A stretch of 64,000 nt of DNA from Oxalobacteraceae bacterium (GCA_025352145.1 JANXTY010000069.1:1-64000), one strand, 5' to 3'. Counted from the stretch's first letter, positions 20,976 to 31,750 are shown. Translations and numbers: made by a program. The notes: generated by a model not told the origin, from the letters alone.

Positions 20976-22361
20976 ATGAAACTCCCTTCAGATCCGCAGC
21001 TAGATGCCCTACGTATTCCACCGCACTCTATTGAAGCAGAGCAATCTGTTTTAGGGGGATTGCTACTTGATAACGCGGCTTGGGATAGAATCGCGGATTT
21101 TTTACATGGCGAAGATTTTTACCGATATGACCATCGCGTTATTTTTCAACACATCGTCAAACTGATCAACGCCTCACGCCCGGCTGATGTAATTACTGTT
21201 TTCGAGTCGTTGACCAGTACAGGCAAAGCAGAGGAAATCGGTGGTCTTTCTTACCTCAATGCGCTGGCTCAAAATACGCCGTCGGCAGCCAACATCCGGC
21301 GCTATGCGGAAATTGTGCGTGATCGCGGCGTGCTGCGTAAGTTGATCACTGTCTCCGACGAAATATCCGGCCAGGCATTTAATCCACAAGGTAAAGAAGT
21401 CAAGCAAATGCTGGATGAAGCCGAGTCCAAGATTTTTGCGATTGCGGAAGAGGGCGCACGCGGTGCGCAAGGTTTTCAGGAAATTCAGCCGTTGCTGACA
21501 CAAGTCGTTGAACGTATCGACGAACTGTATAGTCGTGACAATCAAAGTGACATCACTGGTGTACCGACCGGATTTGCCGATTTAGATCGCATGACTTCTG
21601 GCCTGCAGCCGGGTGACTTGATCATTGTGGCGGGTCGCCCGTCTATGGGAAAAACGGCTTTTTCTATCAATATTGGTGAGCACGTTGCTATTGAGAGTGG
21701 TTTGCCGGTGGCGGTTTTTTCAATGGAAATGGGGGGCACGCAGCTCGCCATGCGGATGATCGGTTCCGTAGGCCGCCTGGACCAACACCGGCTCCGCACG
21801 GGACGCTTGGCCGATGAAGATTGGCCGCGCTTGACCCACGCTATTCAGAAGATGAATGATGCGCAGCTGTATATCGATGAGACACCGGCCCTGAACTCTA
21901 TTGAGTTGCGTGCTCGTTCCAGGCGTCTATCGCGCCAATGTGGCAAGCTGGGATTGATCATCATCGATTATTTGCAATTAATGTCGGCGAATAGTTCGGG
22001 CGAAAATCGTGCGACCGAGATTTCTGAAATTTCGCGTAGCTTAAAGGGACTAGCCAAAGAATTGAATTGCCCAGTCATCGCTCTCTCTCAGCTTAATCGT
22101 TCGCTTGAACAGCGGCCTAATAAACGTCCTGTGATGTCAGATTTACGCGAGTCGGGTGCGATTGAGCAAGATGCTGATGTGATTATGTTTATTTATCGCG
22201 ATGAGGTATACAACCCTGATTCGCCCGACAAGGGCACGGCAGAAATCATTATTGGTAAGCAGCGTAACGGCCCTATTGGTGCAGTGAGACTGACCTTTCA
22301 GGGTCAATATACGAAATTCGATAATTACACTGGTGGACTGTCGATGTATGGGGCTGATTGA
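20976..22361 (+). CDS. dnaB: Replicative DNA helicase
   Basis: DnaB is the hexameric 5'-3' helicase that opens the replication fork in the cytoplasm. The 461-residue protein has the N-terminal primase-interacting helical domain (about 1-150: PPHSIEAEQSVLGGLLL) and a RecA-like C-terminal domain with the Walker A motif GRPSMGKT, Walker B LGLIIIDYLQLM, and the SQLNRSLEQRPNKRP stretch. No intein is present. It follows the rplI terminator and has its own upstream region. Confidence 0.97.
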   Translation: MKLPSDPQLDALRIPPHSIEAEQSVLGGLLLDNAAWDRIADFLHGEDFYRYDHRVIFQHIVKLINASRPADVITVFESLTSTGKAEEIGGLSYLNALAQNTPSAANIRRYAEIVRDRGVLRKLITVSDEISGQAFNPQGKEVKQMLDEAESKIFAIAEEGARGAQGFQEIQPLLTQVVERIDELYSRDNQSDITGVPTGFADLDRMTSGLQPGDLIIVAGRPSMGKTAFSINIGEHVAIESGLPVAVFSMEMGGTQLAMRMIGSVGRLDQHRLRTGRLADEDWPRLTHAIQKMNDAQLYIDETPALNSIELRARSRRLSRQCGKLGLIIIDYLQLMSANSSGENRATEISEISRSLKGLAKELNCPVIALSQLNRSLEQRPNKRPVMSDLRESGAIEQDADVIMFIYRDEVYNPDSPDKGTAEIIIGKQRNGPIGAVRLTFQGQYTKFDNYTGGLSMYGAD

Positions 22362-22470
22362 GGGGTGCGGATAGTTACTATTAAATGACATCGATCAACA
22401 AGAGATTTGTGCAGTAAGATTTTTATTTCGTTTATTTAACATTTACATTTATCAAAAAGAGAGAGCGATT

Positions 22471-23097
22471 ATGTTTGGACGCCTGATGCCCACCGAGGGG
22501 AAATTTTTTGAGCTTTTCAATCAACATGCCGATCTCTGCGTCAAAGGTGCGAAGGAAATGCTGGCCTTAATGACCAATTTCGATGACCTTGAAAATCGCG
22601 TTCATGCAATTGAAAGCATCGAGAAACAAGCGGATAAAATTACCTATGCAACGATTGATATGTTGCATAAAACGTTCATTACACCACTCGATCGCGATGA
22701 TATTCATCAGCTCATTACCCGCATGGATGATATTCTCGATTTAATGGAAGATGCAGGTCAAACGGTGTCTTTGTACGACCTCAAGGTGATTACTCCAGAG
22801 GCCAAGCGCTTAGCCGAGCTATGTCTTTCTTGTACCGAAAAAGTACAAGCCGCTGTAGCACTCTTGCATAGCATGGACAATTCGCGCCAGATACTGACCA
22901 TTTGCGAAGAGATCGATCGCATTGAATCCGATGCCGACCATGTGATGCGTGCTGCTATGTCGAAATTATTTCGGGATGAGCCGGACGTGCGCAATCTGAT
23001 CAAGCTGAAGGCCATCTATGAAATTCTGGAAACAGTGACAGACCGTTGTGAAGATGTCGCAAACATTATTCAGGGCATCGTTGTAGAAAATGCCTGA
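22471..23097 (+). CDS. DUF47 (PhoU-like) phosphate transport accessory protein
   Basis: The 208-residue, all-helical protein (MFGRLMPTEGKFFELFNQHA, with DRDDIHQLITRMDDILDLMED) belongs to the DUF47/PhoU-like family. Members are encoded next to Pit phosphate carriers and are thought to modulate them; that role is from family knowledge. Here a Pit gene follows 140 bp downstream in the same direction. The AGAGAGAG ribosome site precedes the ATG. Confidence 0.92.
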   Translation: MFGRLMPTEGKFFELFNQHADLCVKGAKEMLALMTNFDDLENRVHAIESIEKQADKITYATIDMLHKTFITPLDRDDIHQLITRMDDILDLMEDAGQTVSLYDLKVITPEAKRLAELCLSCTEKVQAAVALLHSMDNSRQILTICEEIDRIESDADHVMRAAMSKLFRDEPDVRNLIKLKAIYEILETVTDRCEDVANIIQGIVVENA

Positions 23098-23237
23098 TGG
23101 TTCTGATTGTTAAAAAATTGCAGCCGATTTTTTATCATTATTCACAGCTTGCGCTTGATCGCGTAGGTTCCTGATTCATGAGTTGCCATCGCAATTTTTA
23201 GCGCCGTCCTGATCGCCAATATAAAAAAGAATTCACA

Positions 23238-24248
23238 ATGAATAATCTCCAAATCAGTGTCTATGTTCTCGGTTTTTTGATTGCACTGGCCTTGCTGTTT
23301 GATTTCATGAACGGTTTTCATGATGCAGCCAATGCGATTGCTACAGTAGTGTCGACGGGTGTTCTTAAGCCACAAACTGCTGTGGCAATGGCGGCTGTCT
23401 GTAATTTTGTAGCGTTTTGGGTTTTTGGATTGACCGTTGCTGCGACAGTGGGAAAAGGTACCATTGAGCCAAGTGTAGTGGATCATTATGTCGTGTTTGG
23501 TGCGTTAGTTGGTGCGATTGTGTGGAATGTCTTAACTTGGTATTACGGTATTCCATCTTCTTCCTCGCACGCATTAATTGGTGGTCTGGTGGGCGCTGCT
23601 GTGGCGAAATCGGGCACGAGTGCTTTGATTTCTAGTGGGTTAATTAAAACAATTATATTTATTGTTTTGTCGCCTTTGTTGGGCTTGATTTTGGGGTCGT
23701 TGATGATGCTTGTGGTGTCGTGGATTTTTGTGCGCTCTACGCCGAAAAAAATTGATAAGTGGTTCCGACGCCTTCAACTTGTTTCTGCATCGGCTTATAG
23801 CCTTGCCCACGGGGGCAATGATGCTCAAAAAACTATTGGCATTATTTGGATGTTGTTGATTTTTTCTGGTTATTCCAATATGGCAGATAAAGGACCACCG
23901 TCGTGGGTGTGCATTAGCTGTTACACGGTGATTAGTCTGGGGACATTGTTTGGTGGTTGGCGGATTGTGAAAACGATGGGGCAAAAAATCACCAAACTGA
24001 AACCGGTGGGAGGATTTTGTGCTGAGACCGGTGGTGCAATGACAGTATTTATTGCAACTGCACTCGGGGTCCCCGTATCCACCACGCATACCATTACCGG
24101 CGCGATTGTCGGCGTAGGGTCGTCACATAAATTATCTGCCGTGCGCTGGGGTGTTGCCGGCAATATCGTATGGGCATGGATCTTGACGATTCCTGCATCT
24201 GCTTTCGTTGCGGCGATTGCATGGTGGGCAGGCAAACATATTTTGTAG
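23238..24248 (+). CDS. Low-affinity inorganic phosphate transporter (Pit)
   Basis: The product is an inner-membrane proton:phosphate (metal-phosphate) symporter of the PiT family. Both family repeats are visible: GFHDAANAIATVVSTGVL near the N-terminus and GNDAQKTIG plus VSTTHTITGAIVGVG in the second half. About ten membrane segments are predicted by eye. At 336 residues it is the short bacterial form that pairs with a DUF47 protein, rather than the longer PitA type. It ends 66 bp from the convergent LysR gene. Confidence 0.93.
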   Translation: MNNLQISVYVLGFLIALALLFDFMNGFHDAANAIATVVSTGVLKPQTAVAMAAVCNFVAFWVFGLTVAATVGKGTIEPSVVDHYVVFGALVGAIVWNVLTWYYGIPSSSSHALIGGLVGAAVAKSGTSALISSGLIKTIIFIVLSPLLGLILGSLMMLVVSWIFVRSTPKKIDKWFRRLQLVSASAYSLAHGGNDAQKTIGIIWMLLIFSGYSNMADKGPPSWVCISCYTVISLGTLFGGWRIVKTMGQKITKLKPVGGFCAETGGAMTVFIATALGVPVSTTHTITGAIVGVGSSHKLSAVRWGVAGNIVWAWILTIPASAFVAAIAWWAGKHIL

Positions 24249-24314
24249 GTAAATTGCAAATTGACGAGGCGGGTAGGGGCCCATGATTTAGCTCGCTGTG
24301 TTGGTTCATGCGTA

Positions 24315-25229
24315 TTAGCGCATAGTATTTTTGCGCCAGTAGTCGCGTTTTCCGTAGCTGATTTTCAGGAAATCGATAAAGGCACGAACCCGCAGCGGCA
24401 GGTGCCGTCGCTGCGCATATACCGCGTAAATATCGTTGCCGGGTGCGGCATACTCATCGAGTACGCTCACCAGCTTTCCGGACTCGATGGCCGCACCCAC
24501 TTCCCACATTGAACGCCAGGCCAATCCTTTGCCCGACATGGCCCAGTCATGCAAGACTTCACCGTCGTTGCAGACCATATTGCCGGCTACTTTCAAGGTG
24601 ACATTTTTCCCGTTATGCTGAAAAGTCCAGCCGCGCTGACTACCTTCGTTGCTGATCGCAAGGCAATTGTGTTTACTCAGCGCATCCAATGATTTGGGTG
24701 TGCCATAACGTTTCAGATAGATCGGCGATGCCACTACGACGCGTTTGTTGTCCGCCAGCTTCACACCAATCAAGTTGGAGTCTGAAAGTGTCGCAATGCG
24801 GATGGCAACATCGACTCCCTCGCCAATCAAGTCCACCACCCTGTCATTCAAATTGAGCGTGATGTTGACTTCGTTATGCTTGGTTAAGAACGTCGGCAGC
24901 AGGGGTGCCACATGTTGTCGCCCAAAACCGGCTGGCGCGGAGATGGTCAGATGTCCGCTGGCTTTGGCGCTGCGTTCCGATACCGCCGATTCGGCATCTT
25001 CCAGATCCGTCAGGATGCGTTGACAATCTTGGAGGAAATCTGCCCCTTCATTGGTGAGTGCGATCTTGCGCGTGGTGCGTTGCAGGAGCTTCACGCCCAG
25101 ACGATGTTCGAGCGCATCAAGGCGTCGCCCGATCATGGCAGGGGCTATGCCTTCGGTGCGCGCTGCTGCGGAAAGGCTGCCTTGGGCCGCGACATCGACA
25201 AAGGTTGAAATTTGTTTGAAATGATCCAT
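24315..25229 (-). CDS. LysR family transcriptional regulator
   Basis: The 304-residue protein has the N-terminal winged helix-turn-helix (about residues 3-60: ISTFVDVAAQGSLSAAARTE, RRLDALEHRLGVKLLQRTTR) and a periplasmic-binding-like effector domain (about 90-295). It is transcribed away from aceB with a 284 bp shared upstream region. LysR proteins often control the gene divergent from them, so regulation of malate synthase is possible but unproven. The effector is unknown. Confidence 0.92.
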   Translation of the reverse strand: MDHFKQISTFVDVAAQGSLSAAARTEGIAPAMIGRRLDALEHRLGVKLLQRTTRKIALTNEGADFLQDCQRILTDLEDAESAVSERSAKASGHLTISAPAGFGRQHVAPLLPTFLTKHNEVNITLNLNDRVVDLIGEGVDVAIRIATLSDSNLIGVKLADNKRVVVASPIYLKRYGTPKSLDALSKHNCLAISNEGSQRGWTFQHNGKNVTLKVAGNMVCNDGEVLHDWAMSGKGLAWRSMWEVGAAIESGKLVSVLDEYAAPGNDIYAVYAQRRHLPLRVRAFIDFLKISYGKRDYWRKNTMR

Positions 25230-25513
25230 AAGTCATGTCCGCCAAAAAAACGAGCCAGTAAACTCCAGTAAAAACTACGGGTTAAAACCAAAGGTGAAAA
25301 CGCGCTACATATCTTTTCACCTATGACTAAAACGCAAAAATGAAATGATAAATGATGCCGCTTATGTTTATTTATAGCGAATATACTGGATCTAACTGAA
25401 TACGTCAGCCCAAGAGTCAGGCTGCTAGTTGCGTCACCGAACCTTATTTTCATTGCCTCACATATTTTTCTTCCCCTAATTTGCTATTTTTAATTCATCG
25501 ACAGGAGTTAGCC

Positions 25514-27100
25514 ATGTACCAGCTGCAATTGCCCCAAGGAATGGAAATACAAGCTGAGATTAAATCCGGCTACGACACAATCCTCACGCCGGAAGCATTG
25601 ACTCTGGTGGCGAAGTTGACACGCACATTCGAGCCGCGTCGCCAACAATTACTGGCAGCGCGGGTTGAACGCACCAAGCGTTTGGATACGGGCGAGCGGC
25701 CCGATTTTTTACCCGAAACCAAACACATCCGCGAAGGCGACTGGACCATTGCACCGATTCCCAAAGCGCTCGAATGTCGTCGCGTCGAAATCACCGGCCC
25801 GGTTGAGCGCAAAATGGTGATCAACGCATTTAATTCCGGCGCCGACAGTTACATGACGGACTTTGAGGATTCCAATACCCCGAATTGGGATAACCAGATC
25901 ACGGGTCAGATCAATATGGTAGACGCGGTACGCCGCACCATTTCGATGGAGCAAAACGGCAAGTTCTACAAACTCAACGACACCATCGCGACGTTGGTGG
26001 TACGGCCGCGGGGCTGGCATTTGGATGAGAAACACGTTTTGGTTGATGGCAAGCGCATCTCAGGTGGCATCTTCGATTTTGCCCTGTTCATGTTCCATAA
26101 TGCCAAGGAACAACTGGAGCGCGGTGCAGGACCGTATTTCTATTTGCCGAAAATGGAATCGCATCTGGAAGCGCGTCTGTGGAACGATATTTTTGTCATG
26201 ACGCAAAATGAATTGGGGCTGCCACAAGGCACCATTAAAGCGACGGTGCTGATCGAAACCATTCTGGCCGCATTTGAAATGGATGAGATTTTGTATGAAC
26301 TGCGCGAGCATTCATCTGGCCTCAATGCCGGGCGCTGGGATTATATTTTTTCCTGCATTAAAAAATTCAAGCTTGATAAAGATTTTTGCCTGGCCGATCG
26401 CGCCAAAGTGACCATGACAGCGCCCTTCATGCGTTCTTACGCCTTGCTATTGCTTAAGACCTGCCATAAGCGCAATGCGCCGGCGATTGGAGGGATGGCC
26501 GCGCTGATTCCGATTAAGAATGATTCGGAAAAAAATGACATCGCTATGGCAGGGGTACGCGCCGACAAAGCGCGCGATGCCACCGATGGTTACGATGGTG
26601 GCTGGGTAGCGCATCCGGGTCTCGTAGAGCTTGCGATGACGGAGTTTAAAAAAGTATTAGGCGACAAATCCAATCAGATCGACAAACAACGTCTCGATAT
26701 TAATGTGAGCGCAGCTGAATTGCTTAGCTTCAAGCCAGAAACACCGATTACCGAGGCTGGTCTGCGTTATAACATCAATGTTGGGATTCATTATCTAGGC
26801 TCCTGGCTGGCGGGTAACGGCTGTGTGCCCATCCATAATTTGATGGAGGATGCAGCCACTGCCGAAATCAGTCGGTCGCAAGTGTGGCAATGGATACGGT
26901 CTGAAAAAGGTGTTCTGGAGGATGGCCGAAAAGTGATGGCAGCGATGGTGCGGGTGATGATCGAAGAGGAGTTGATCAAGGTGAAAGCAGTTGCTGGCCT
27001 CGGTCCAACTTATGATCGTGCAGCACAGATCTTTGAGGAAATGTCGACTTCGGAATCGTTCGCAGAGTTTTTGACGTTGCCACTTTACGAAGAAATTTAA
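25514..27100 (+). CDS. aceB: Malate synthase A
   Basis: The enzyme condenses glyoxylate and acetyl-CoA to malate, completing the glyoxylate bypass. The 528-residue protein matches the short A form. The family signature is present (EHSSGLNAGRWDYIFS), as are the N-terminal TGPVERKMVINAFNSGA and ESD-like DFEDSNTPNWDN segments. ATG 25514 (MYQLQLPQGM) has an ACAGGAG ribosome site; an earlier in-frame TTG is less likely. Its partner isocitrate lyase is about 17 kb away at 44320. Confidence 0.96.
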   Translation: MYQLQLPQGMEIQAEIKSGYDTILTPEALTLVAKLTRTFEPRRQQLLAARVERTKRLDTGERPDFLPETKHIREGDWTIAPIPKALECRRVEITGPVERKMVINAFNSGADSYMTDFEDSNTPNWDNQITGQINMVDAVRRTISMEQNGKFYKLNDTIATLVVRPRGWHLDEKHVLVDGKRISGGIFDFALFMFHNAKEQLERGAGPYFYLPKMESHLEARLWNDIFVMTQNELGLPQGTIKATVLIETILAAFEMDEILYELREHSSGLNAGRWDYIFSCIKKFKLDKDFCLADRAKVTMTAPFMRSYALLLLKTCHKRNAPAIGGMAALIPIKNDSEKNDIAMAGVRADKARDATDGYDGGWVAHPGLVELAMTEFKKVLGDKSNQIDKQRLDINVSAAELLSFKPETPITEAGLRYNINVGIHYLGSWLAGNGCVPIHNLMEDAATAEISRSQVWQWIRSEKGVLEDGRKVMAAMVRVMIEEELIKVKAVAGLGPTYDRAAQIFEEMSTSESFAEFLTLPLYEEI

Positions 27101-27582
27101 AATTAACTAGCTTTGTATAAATTCGGAAAATGATCGCTTTGAACTTTAGTTTGTAAAACGATTTTCTGAGGGGGTATGTATAGCCTTCCGTCAACCGGCC
27201 GAAGAGAATTTCCTGACGATTCAAAAAATAAACGAGGGCGCACGTAATTTATGCACAGCTTGGGTTAAAGTGTGAGCGAGCAATTTTCTATTTTCCTGAA
27301 AGATTAAAGCGGTTGAAACGACATAAAGCAGTAGATTTTTCAGGGCGCCCGGCGTCACTTTTATGCGTGCCTATAAAATGTCCTGATAAATCAAGCGCTT
27401 TGAGCTAATTCGAGGGGTTGGTTCACAAAGTTATCCTCAAATTGTGTGCGGAAGTTTCGTTGCCTTAGTTGGCAAGTGTCGTTTGCGAAAGTAGAGGGTA
27501 CTTGCCGACTTTTGCACAACGCGTTACATTGCGCCATCCCGCTGATTTAGCTTATCCGATAAAACAATTTAAGGAGCTCCTT
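27101..27582. other. Intergenic region between aceB and exbB with DnaA-box-like sites
   Basis: About 480 bp with no supported gene. It contains TTATGCACA at 27249-27257, an exact match to the TTATNCACA DnaA-box consensus, and TTATCCTCA at 27431-27439, one mismatch from it. An in-frame extension of exbB up to 27469 exists but looks non-coding. A T/G-rich stretch and several small imperfect hairpins are present; no terminator for aceB is obvious. Confidence 0.45.
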
Positions 27583-28191
27583 TTGCTCGCTATTATTCAG
27601 GCCGCAGGTTGGCCAATTTACCTCCTTCTGTTCGCCTCCTTGATTGCCACCACCTTAATTATTGAGCGTATTTTGTTTCTGCGCCGCCACCGTATTTTGC
27701 CGCGTCAGTTGCTCGATGAAGTGATTCGGGTTTATCACAATGGGAAGATTAATACCGAGGTGATCGAAAGGCTGGAACAAAATTCTCCATTGGGTCGTGT
27801 GCTGGCGGCGGGTCTGCGTAATGTCGATTCACCCCGGGAGATGATGAAGGAGTCGATAGAAGAAGCCGGTCGGGGCGCAGCGCATGATTTGGAGCGCTTC
27901 TTGACCACCCTCGGTACTATCGCCTCATTGGCACCTTTGATGGGCTTGTTTGGGACTGTCGTGGGGATGATTGAAATTTTCGGCGCACAAAATTCGACGG
28001 GCACTAACCCGGCGCAGCTGGCACATGGTATTTCTGTGGCCTTGTATAACACTGGTTTTGGGCTGGCGATTGCGATGCCTGCGCTGGTTTTTTATCGGCA
28101 CTTCCGCGCTTTGGTGGATAGTTTTGTCGTCGAGATGGAGCAGCAGGCAGTGAAATTTGTTGATTCTGTACACCGCGCACGTAAACTTTAA
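27583..28191 (+). CDS. exbB: ExbB/TolQ/MotA-family proton channel protein
   Basis: The 202-residue inner-membrane protein forms, with ExbD, the proton-driven motor that energises TonB or Tol. Three membrane segments are visible (about 10-32, 108-130 and 150-172), with the family core TLGTIASLAPLMGLFGTVVG and GISVALYNTGFGLAIAMP. The start is a TTG at 27583, seven bases after an AAGGAG ribosome site; this gives the family-typical N-terminus LAIIQAAGWPIYLLL. ExbD follows 14 bp downstream. Whether it serves TonB receptors such as those in this window is inference. Confidence 0.92.
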   Translation: MLAIIQAAGWPIYLLLFASLIATTLIIERILFLRRHRILPRQLLDEVIRVYHNGKINTEVIERLEQNSPLGRVLAAGLRNVDSPREMMKESIEEAGRGAAHDLERFLTTLGTIASLAPLMGLFGTVVGMIEIFGAQNSTGTNPAQLAHGISVALYNTGFGLAIAMPALVFYRHFRALVDSFVVEMEQQAVKFVDSVHRARKL

Positions 28192-28205
28192 GCGGGGAAC
28201 TGATC

Positions 28206-28649
28206 ATGAATTTTCGCAAAGGTAAGGGGCGTGAAGAACCTGAGATTAATTTGATTCCTTTTATTGACGTATTGTTGGTCATTTTAATTTTCTTGATGGT
28301 CACAACGACCTACAGCAAATTCACGGAATTACAGATCACGCTGCCCACGGCCGATGCGGATAAAGCGCTGGATCGCCCATTTGAAATTAACGTGGCTATT
28401 GACGCCGAAGGAAATTACACCATCAATAATGTGCGTGTATCGGCTCCAGATGCGATTGGGATGGCCGAAGAGTTGAAAAGTGCAGTCAAGGCAAGCCAGA
28501 TTGATCGACCGGATTCGAAAAAAGACCCTGTGGTGATCATCAGCGCGGATGCATCGACTGTTCATCAAAAAGTCATCAATGTGCTTGAAGCTGCGCGACT
28601 CGACGGTTTTGAAAAAGTGACTTTTGCGGCGCAGACCAGCACTAAATAA
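28206..28649 (+). CDS. exbD: ExbD/TolR-family biopolymer transport protein
   Basis: The 147-residue partner of ExbB has one N-terminal membrane helix with the conserved Asp (EINLIPFIDVLLVILIFLMV), which carries protons, and a periplasmic domain. It is co-transcribed with exbB. Its TAA stop overlaps an ATG (TAATG) that opens a 35-codon frame ending at the lpxK start. Strong family match. Confidence 0.94.
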   Translation: MNFRKGKGREEPEINLIPFIDVLLVILIFLMVTTTYSKFTELQITLPTADADKALDRPFEINVAIDAEGNYTINNVRVSAPDAIGMAEELKSAVKASQIDRPDSKKDPVVIISADASTVHQKVINVLEAARLDGFEKVTFAAQTSTK

Positions 28650-28756
28650 TGCGTTGGTCTGTGGCCGAAGTGGTTACCCTATTTGATCCCGTTCCCGCTG
28701 TGAAGTTATCGCCGGTTTGTCATCGTCCTTCATCACACACGGAGCGTTTCGTTTGA
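28649..28756 (+). CDS. Bridging 35-codon reading frame between exbD and lpxK
   Basis: The ATG overlaps the exbD stop (TAATG) and the TGA overlaps the lpxK TTG start (TTGA), so the frame spans the gap exactly. The predicted 35-residue peptide (starting MRWSVAEVVTLFDPVPAV) matches no family I know. It has no ribosome site of its own; translation would be by termination-reinitiation from exbD. It may only couple exbD and lpxK translation rather than make a functional peptide, or the arrangement could be chance. Confidence 0.35.
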   Translation: MRWSVAEVVTLFDPVPAVKLSPVCHRPSSHTERFV

Positions 28757-29805
28757 GTTCTGCGCTCCTTTCCCTTGAAACCATACTGATGCGCAATTGG
28801 CTGCGGCGAGGCCTGTTAGCTTGGGCTTTGTGGCCCTTGTCTCTGTTGTTTCGGATGCTCGTTGCTTTGCGGCGTGCCTTTTATACGCTTGGCCTGTTGC
28901 AATCAACCCGCTTGCCTGTACCTGTCATTGTGGTTGGCAATATATTTGTCGGTGGCACAGGCAAGACGCCCCTGACGATCTGGTTAGTGGAGGCCCTACG
29001 CAGCGCGGGGTATCATCCCGGCGTCATTTCGCGTGGTTATGGTGGAACCGATGCCGTGCCGCGTGTGGTGACAGTTGACACCTTGCCTGGCGAGGTGGGT
29101 GATGAGCCTGTGCTGATCGCGTGTCGTACGCATTGTCCGGTGATGGTTTGTTGCGACAGAGTAGCGGCTGGCATGGCACTTTTGGAGGCGCATCCAGAAG
29201 TAAATCTCATTCTATCTGACGATGGATTGCAGCACTATGCTTTGCAACGCGACGTTGAAATTGCATTGTTCGATGCGCGGGGTAGCGGCAATGGTTGGAT
29301 GTTACCGGCGGGGCCGTTGCGTGAACCCGTGGGGCGCTCTTGTGACTTTACGATTGTTAATGCCCCATCAGTGCCTGACGGCGCCCGTAATTCTGAAGAT
29401 CGCGGTGTACCGATTCAGATGCAGCTAGTCGGTGATACTGCTGAGCGTTTGTCAGATCGTTCGCAGCGTGTTTTGTTGAGTACGCTTGCTGAAAAGTCGG
29501 TGTCTTCCCGGATTATTGTCGCTGCCGGGATTGGCAATCCATCGCGATTTTTCTCAATGTTAGCGAGGATGGGAGTGGTTTTTAAAGAAATGCCTTTGCC
29601 AGATCATTACGATTTTTCTATCAATCCTTTTCGCCAAGTGCCTGCCGATACCATCCTGATTACGGAGAAGGATGCAGTAAAATGTATTCGCATTGAGGAA
29701 CTAAAAACCGATCCAAGGTTATGGGTCGTACCGGTAATAGCGTGTCTGGACCCTGCGCTGATTGAACAAATTCTGGAGAAAATTCGTGGACGCTCGATTA
29801 CTTGA
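28753..29805 (+). CDS. lpxK: Tetraacyldisaccharide 4'-kinase
   Basis: LpxK phosphorylates the lipid A disaccharide precursor at the 4' position at the inner membrane. The 350-residue protein has an N-terminal membrane anchor ([19 protein letters not shown]), the P-loop [15 protein letters not shown] and the [19 protein letters not shown] stretch typical of LpxK. I chose TTG 28753, preceded by GGAG with eight-base spacing, because it keeps an N-terminus like [16 protein letters not shown] 28789 is the alternative. It overlaps the Trm112-like gene by 20 bp. Confidence 0.93.
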   Translation: MSSALLSLETILMRNWLRRGLLAWALWPLSLLFRMLVALRRAFYTLGLLQSTRLPVPVIVVGNIFVGGTGKTPLTIWLVEALRSAGYHPGVISRGYGGTDAVPRVVTVDTLPGEVGDEPVLIACRTHCPVMVCCDRVAAGMALLEAHPEVNLILSDDGLQHYALQRDVEIALFDARGSGNGWMLPAGPLREPVGRSCDFTIVNAPSVPDGARNSEDRGVPIQMQLVGDTAERLSDRSQRVLLSTLAEKSVSSRIIVAAGIGNPSRFFSMLARMGVVFKEMPLPDHYDFSINPFRQVPADTILITEKDAVKCIRIEELKTDPRLWVVPVIACLDPALIEQILEKIRGRSIT

Positions 29806-29980
29806 TATCCTAGTTTGCCCGCTTTGCAAGGGGCCGCTTGAGCTTGACAAAACTGCGCAGGAATTGATTTGCCGTGCAGATAAACTGGCTTATCCGATTC
29901 GTGATGGAATACCGATCATGTGGGCTGACGAAGCACGTGCATGGAGTGCACCCTTGGAATCCGCCCCGTTTGGCAATTGA
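29786..29980 (+). CDS. Trm112 family protein
   Basis: The 64-residue protein begins at GTG 29786 after a CTGGAGAA ribosome site ([19 protein letters not shown]) and has the zinc-ribbon-like CPLC motif, the LIC residue later, and the ending [18 protein letters not shown]. Bacterial Trm112 homologues are small partners of methyltransferases, but the role here is not established. It overlaps lpxK and is followed by kdsB, a frequent order in Proteobacteria. Confidence 0.9.
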   Translation: MDARLLDILVCPLCKGPLELDKTAQELICRADKLAYPIRDGIPIMWADEARAWSAPLESAPFGN

Positions 29981-30086
29981 TTGTTTGAATGAATTTTAGC
30001 GAATTTTTGTAGCTTCATTCTCCTAACGTGCGCCATCTCATCGTTGCGTATATTGTCGACAATAGCGAAATAAATAAAACTTCCAG

Positions 30087-30836
30087 ATGTCTTTTACCGT
30101 CATTATTCCTGCCCGTCTCGCTTCTACGCGTTTGCCAAACAAGCCACTCGCCGACTTAGGGGGGAAACCTATGGTAGTGCGTACTGCCGAGCGTGCATTG
30201 TTGTCTGGTGCAGCGCAAGTTGTTGTCGCCACAGACCACCCTGAGATTTTTTCTGCTTGTCAGTTTCATGGCATTCAAGTTTGCATGACCCGTGGCGATC
30301 ATCCCTCGGGTACGGACCGGATAGCAGAAGTTGTTGCGACAATGGGCTTATCTGCCAATGCTGTGGTTGTTAATGTGCAGGGCGATGAACCTTTAATTGA
30401 GCCAGCGCTCATTGCGGCGACCGCTGCTGAGATCACTGCCGATGTGCCGATGGCGACTGCCGCCCATGCGATCATTGATGTTGCGGAAATATTTAATTCG
30501 AACGTGGTAAAGGTAGTGGTCGACAAGCGGGGAAGGGCGCTATATTTTTCACGCGCGACGATCCCGTGGCATCGAGACGGTTTTGCGCAATCGACCCACA
30601 TGCTTCCGCTTGGATATGCGCCGCTACGGCACATTGGTTTGTATGCCTATAGCAATACCTTTTTGCAGACCTATCCCACACTTGTCGCATCTCCCTTGGA
30701 GCAAATCGAAGCCCTTGAGCAGTTACGCGTGTTGTGGCATGGTTTTCCCATCGCGGTCCACATTGCGTCTGCGGCACCCGCCACTGGCGTGGATACTCCT
30801 GAAGATTTGGCACGAGTGCGTCAGTACTTTGCTTGA
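30087..30836 (+). CDS. kdsB: 3-deoxy-manno-octulosonate cytidylyltransferase
   Basis: The enzyme activates KDO as CMP-KDO for the inner core of lipopolysaccharide. The 249-residue protein shows the nucleotide-binding start [21 protein letters not shown], the VVATDHPEI strand, [11 protein letters not shown] and a late [12 protein letters not shown]. It follows lpxK and the Trm112 gene in a lipid A/KDO cluster. No canonical ribosome site is obvious directly before the ATG. Confidence 0.96.
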   Translation: MSFTVIIPARLASTRLPNKPLADLGGKPMVVRTAERALLSGAAQVVVATDHPEIFSACQFHGIQVCMTRGDHPSGTDRIAEVVATMGLSANAVVVNVQGDEPLIEPALIAATAAEITADVPMATAAHAIIDVAEIFNSNVVKVVVDKRGRALYFSRATIPWHRDGFAQSTHMLPLGYAPLRHIGLYAYSNTFLQTYPTLVASPLEQIEALEQLRVLWHGFPIAVHIASAAPATGVDTPEDLARVRQYFA

Positions 30837-31084
30837 TGTCTTCGACTTCTGATGATGAGTTCGATATCTCACTAAATAGTGTGGTCGCCATGCAAAAATA
30901 GTGCGACAAGTAACACTCAAGAGTGCGCTTCACAAAATGTCCAAAATAGATGGCTGGCTATGCGTCTATTCTTCCCGATTTTGTGGTAAGTTTCGGAGCA
31001 AGTTCCAGCGTGATCGAACTAAAAATTTATTGGCGATGCATTTGAAGAATGCATCGCTGCGACAATATTAAAACTTCGTTTTAG

Positions 31085-31750
<666 letters not shown>

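Noticed and set aside
27249-27439. A chromosomal replication origin
   Set aside because: Only two DnaA-like boxes, no AT-rich unwinding element and no dnaA/dnaN neighbourhood.
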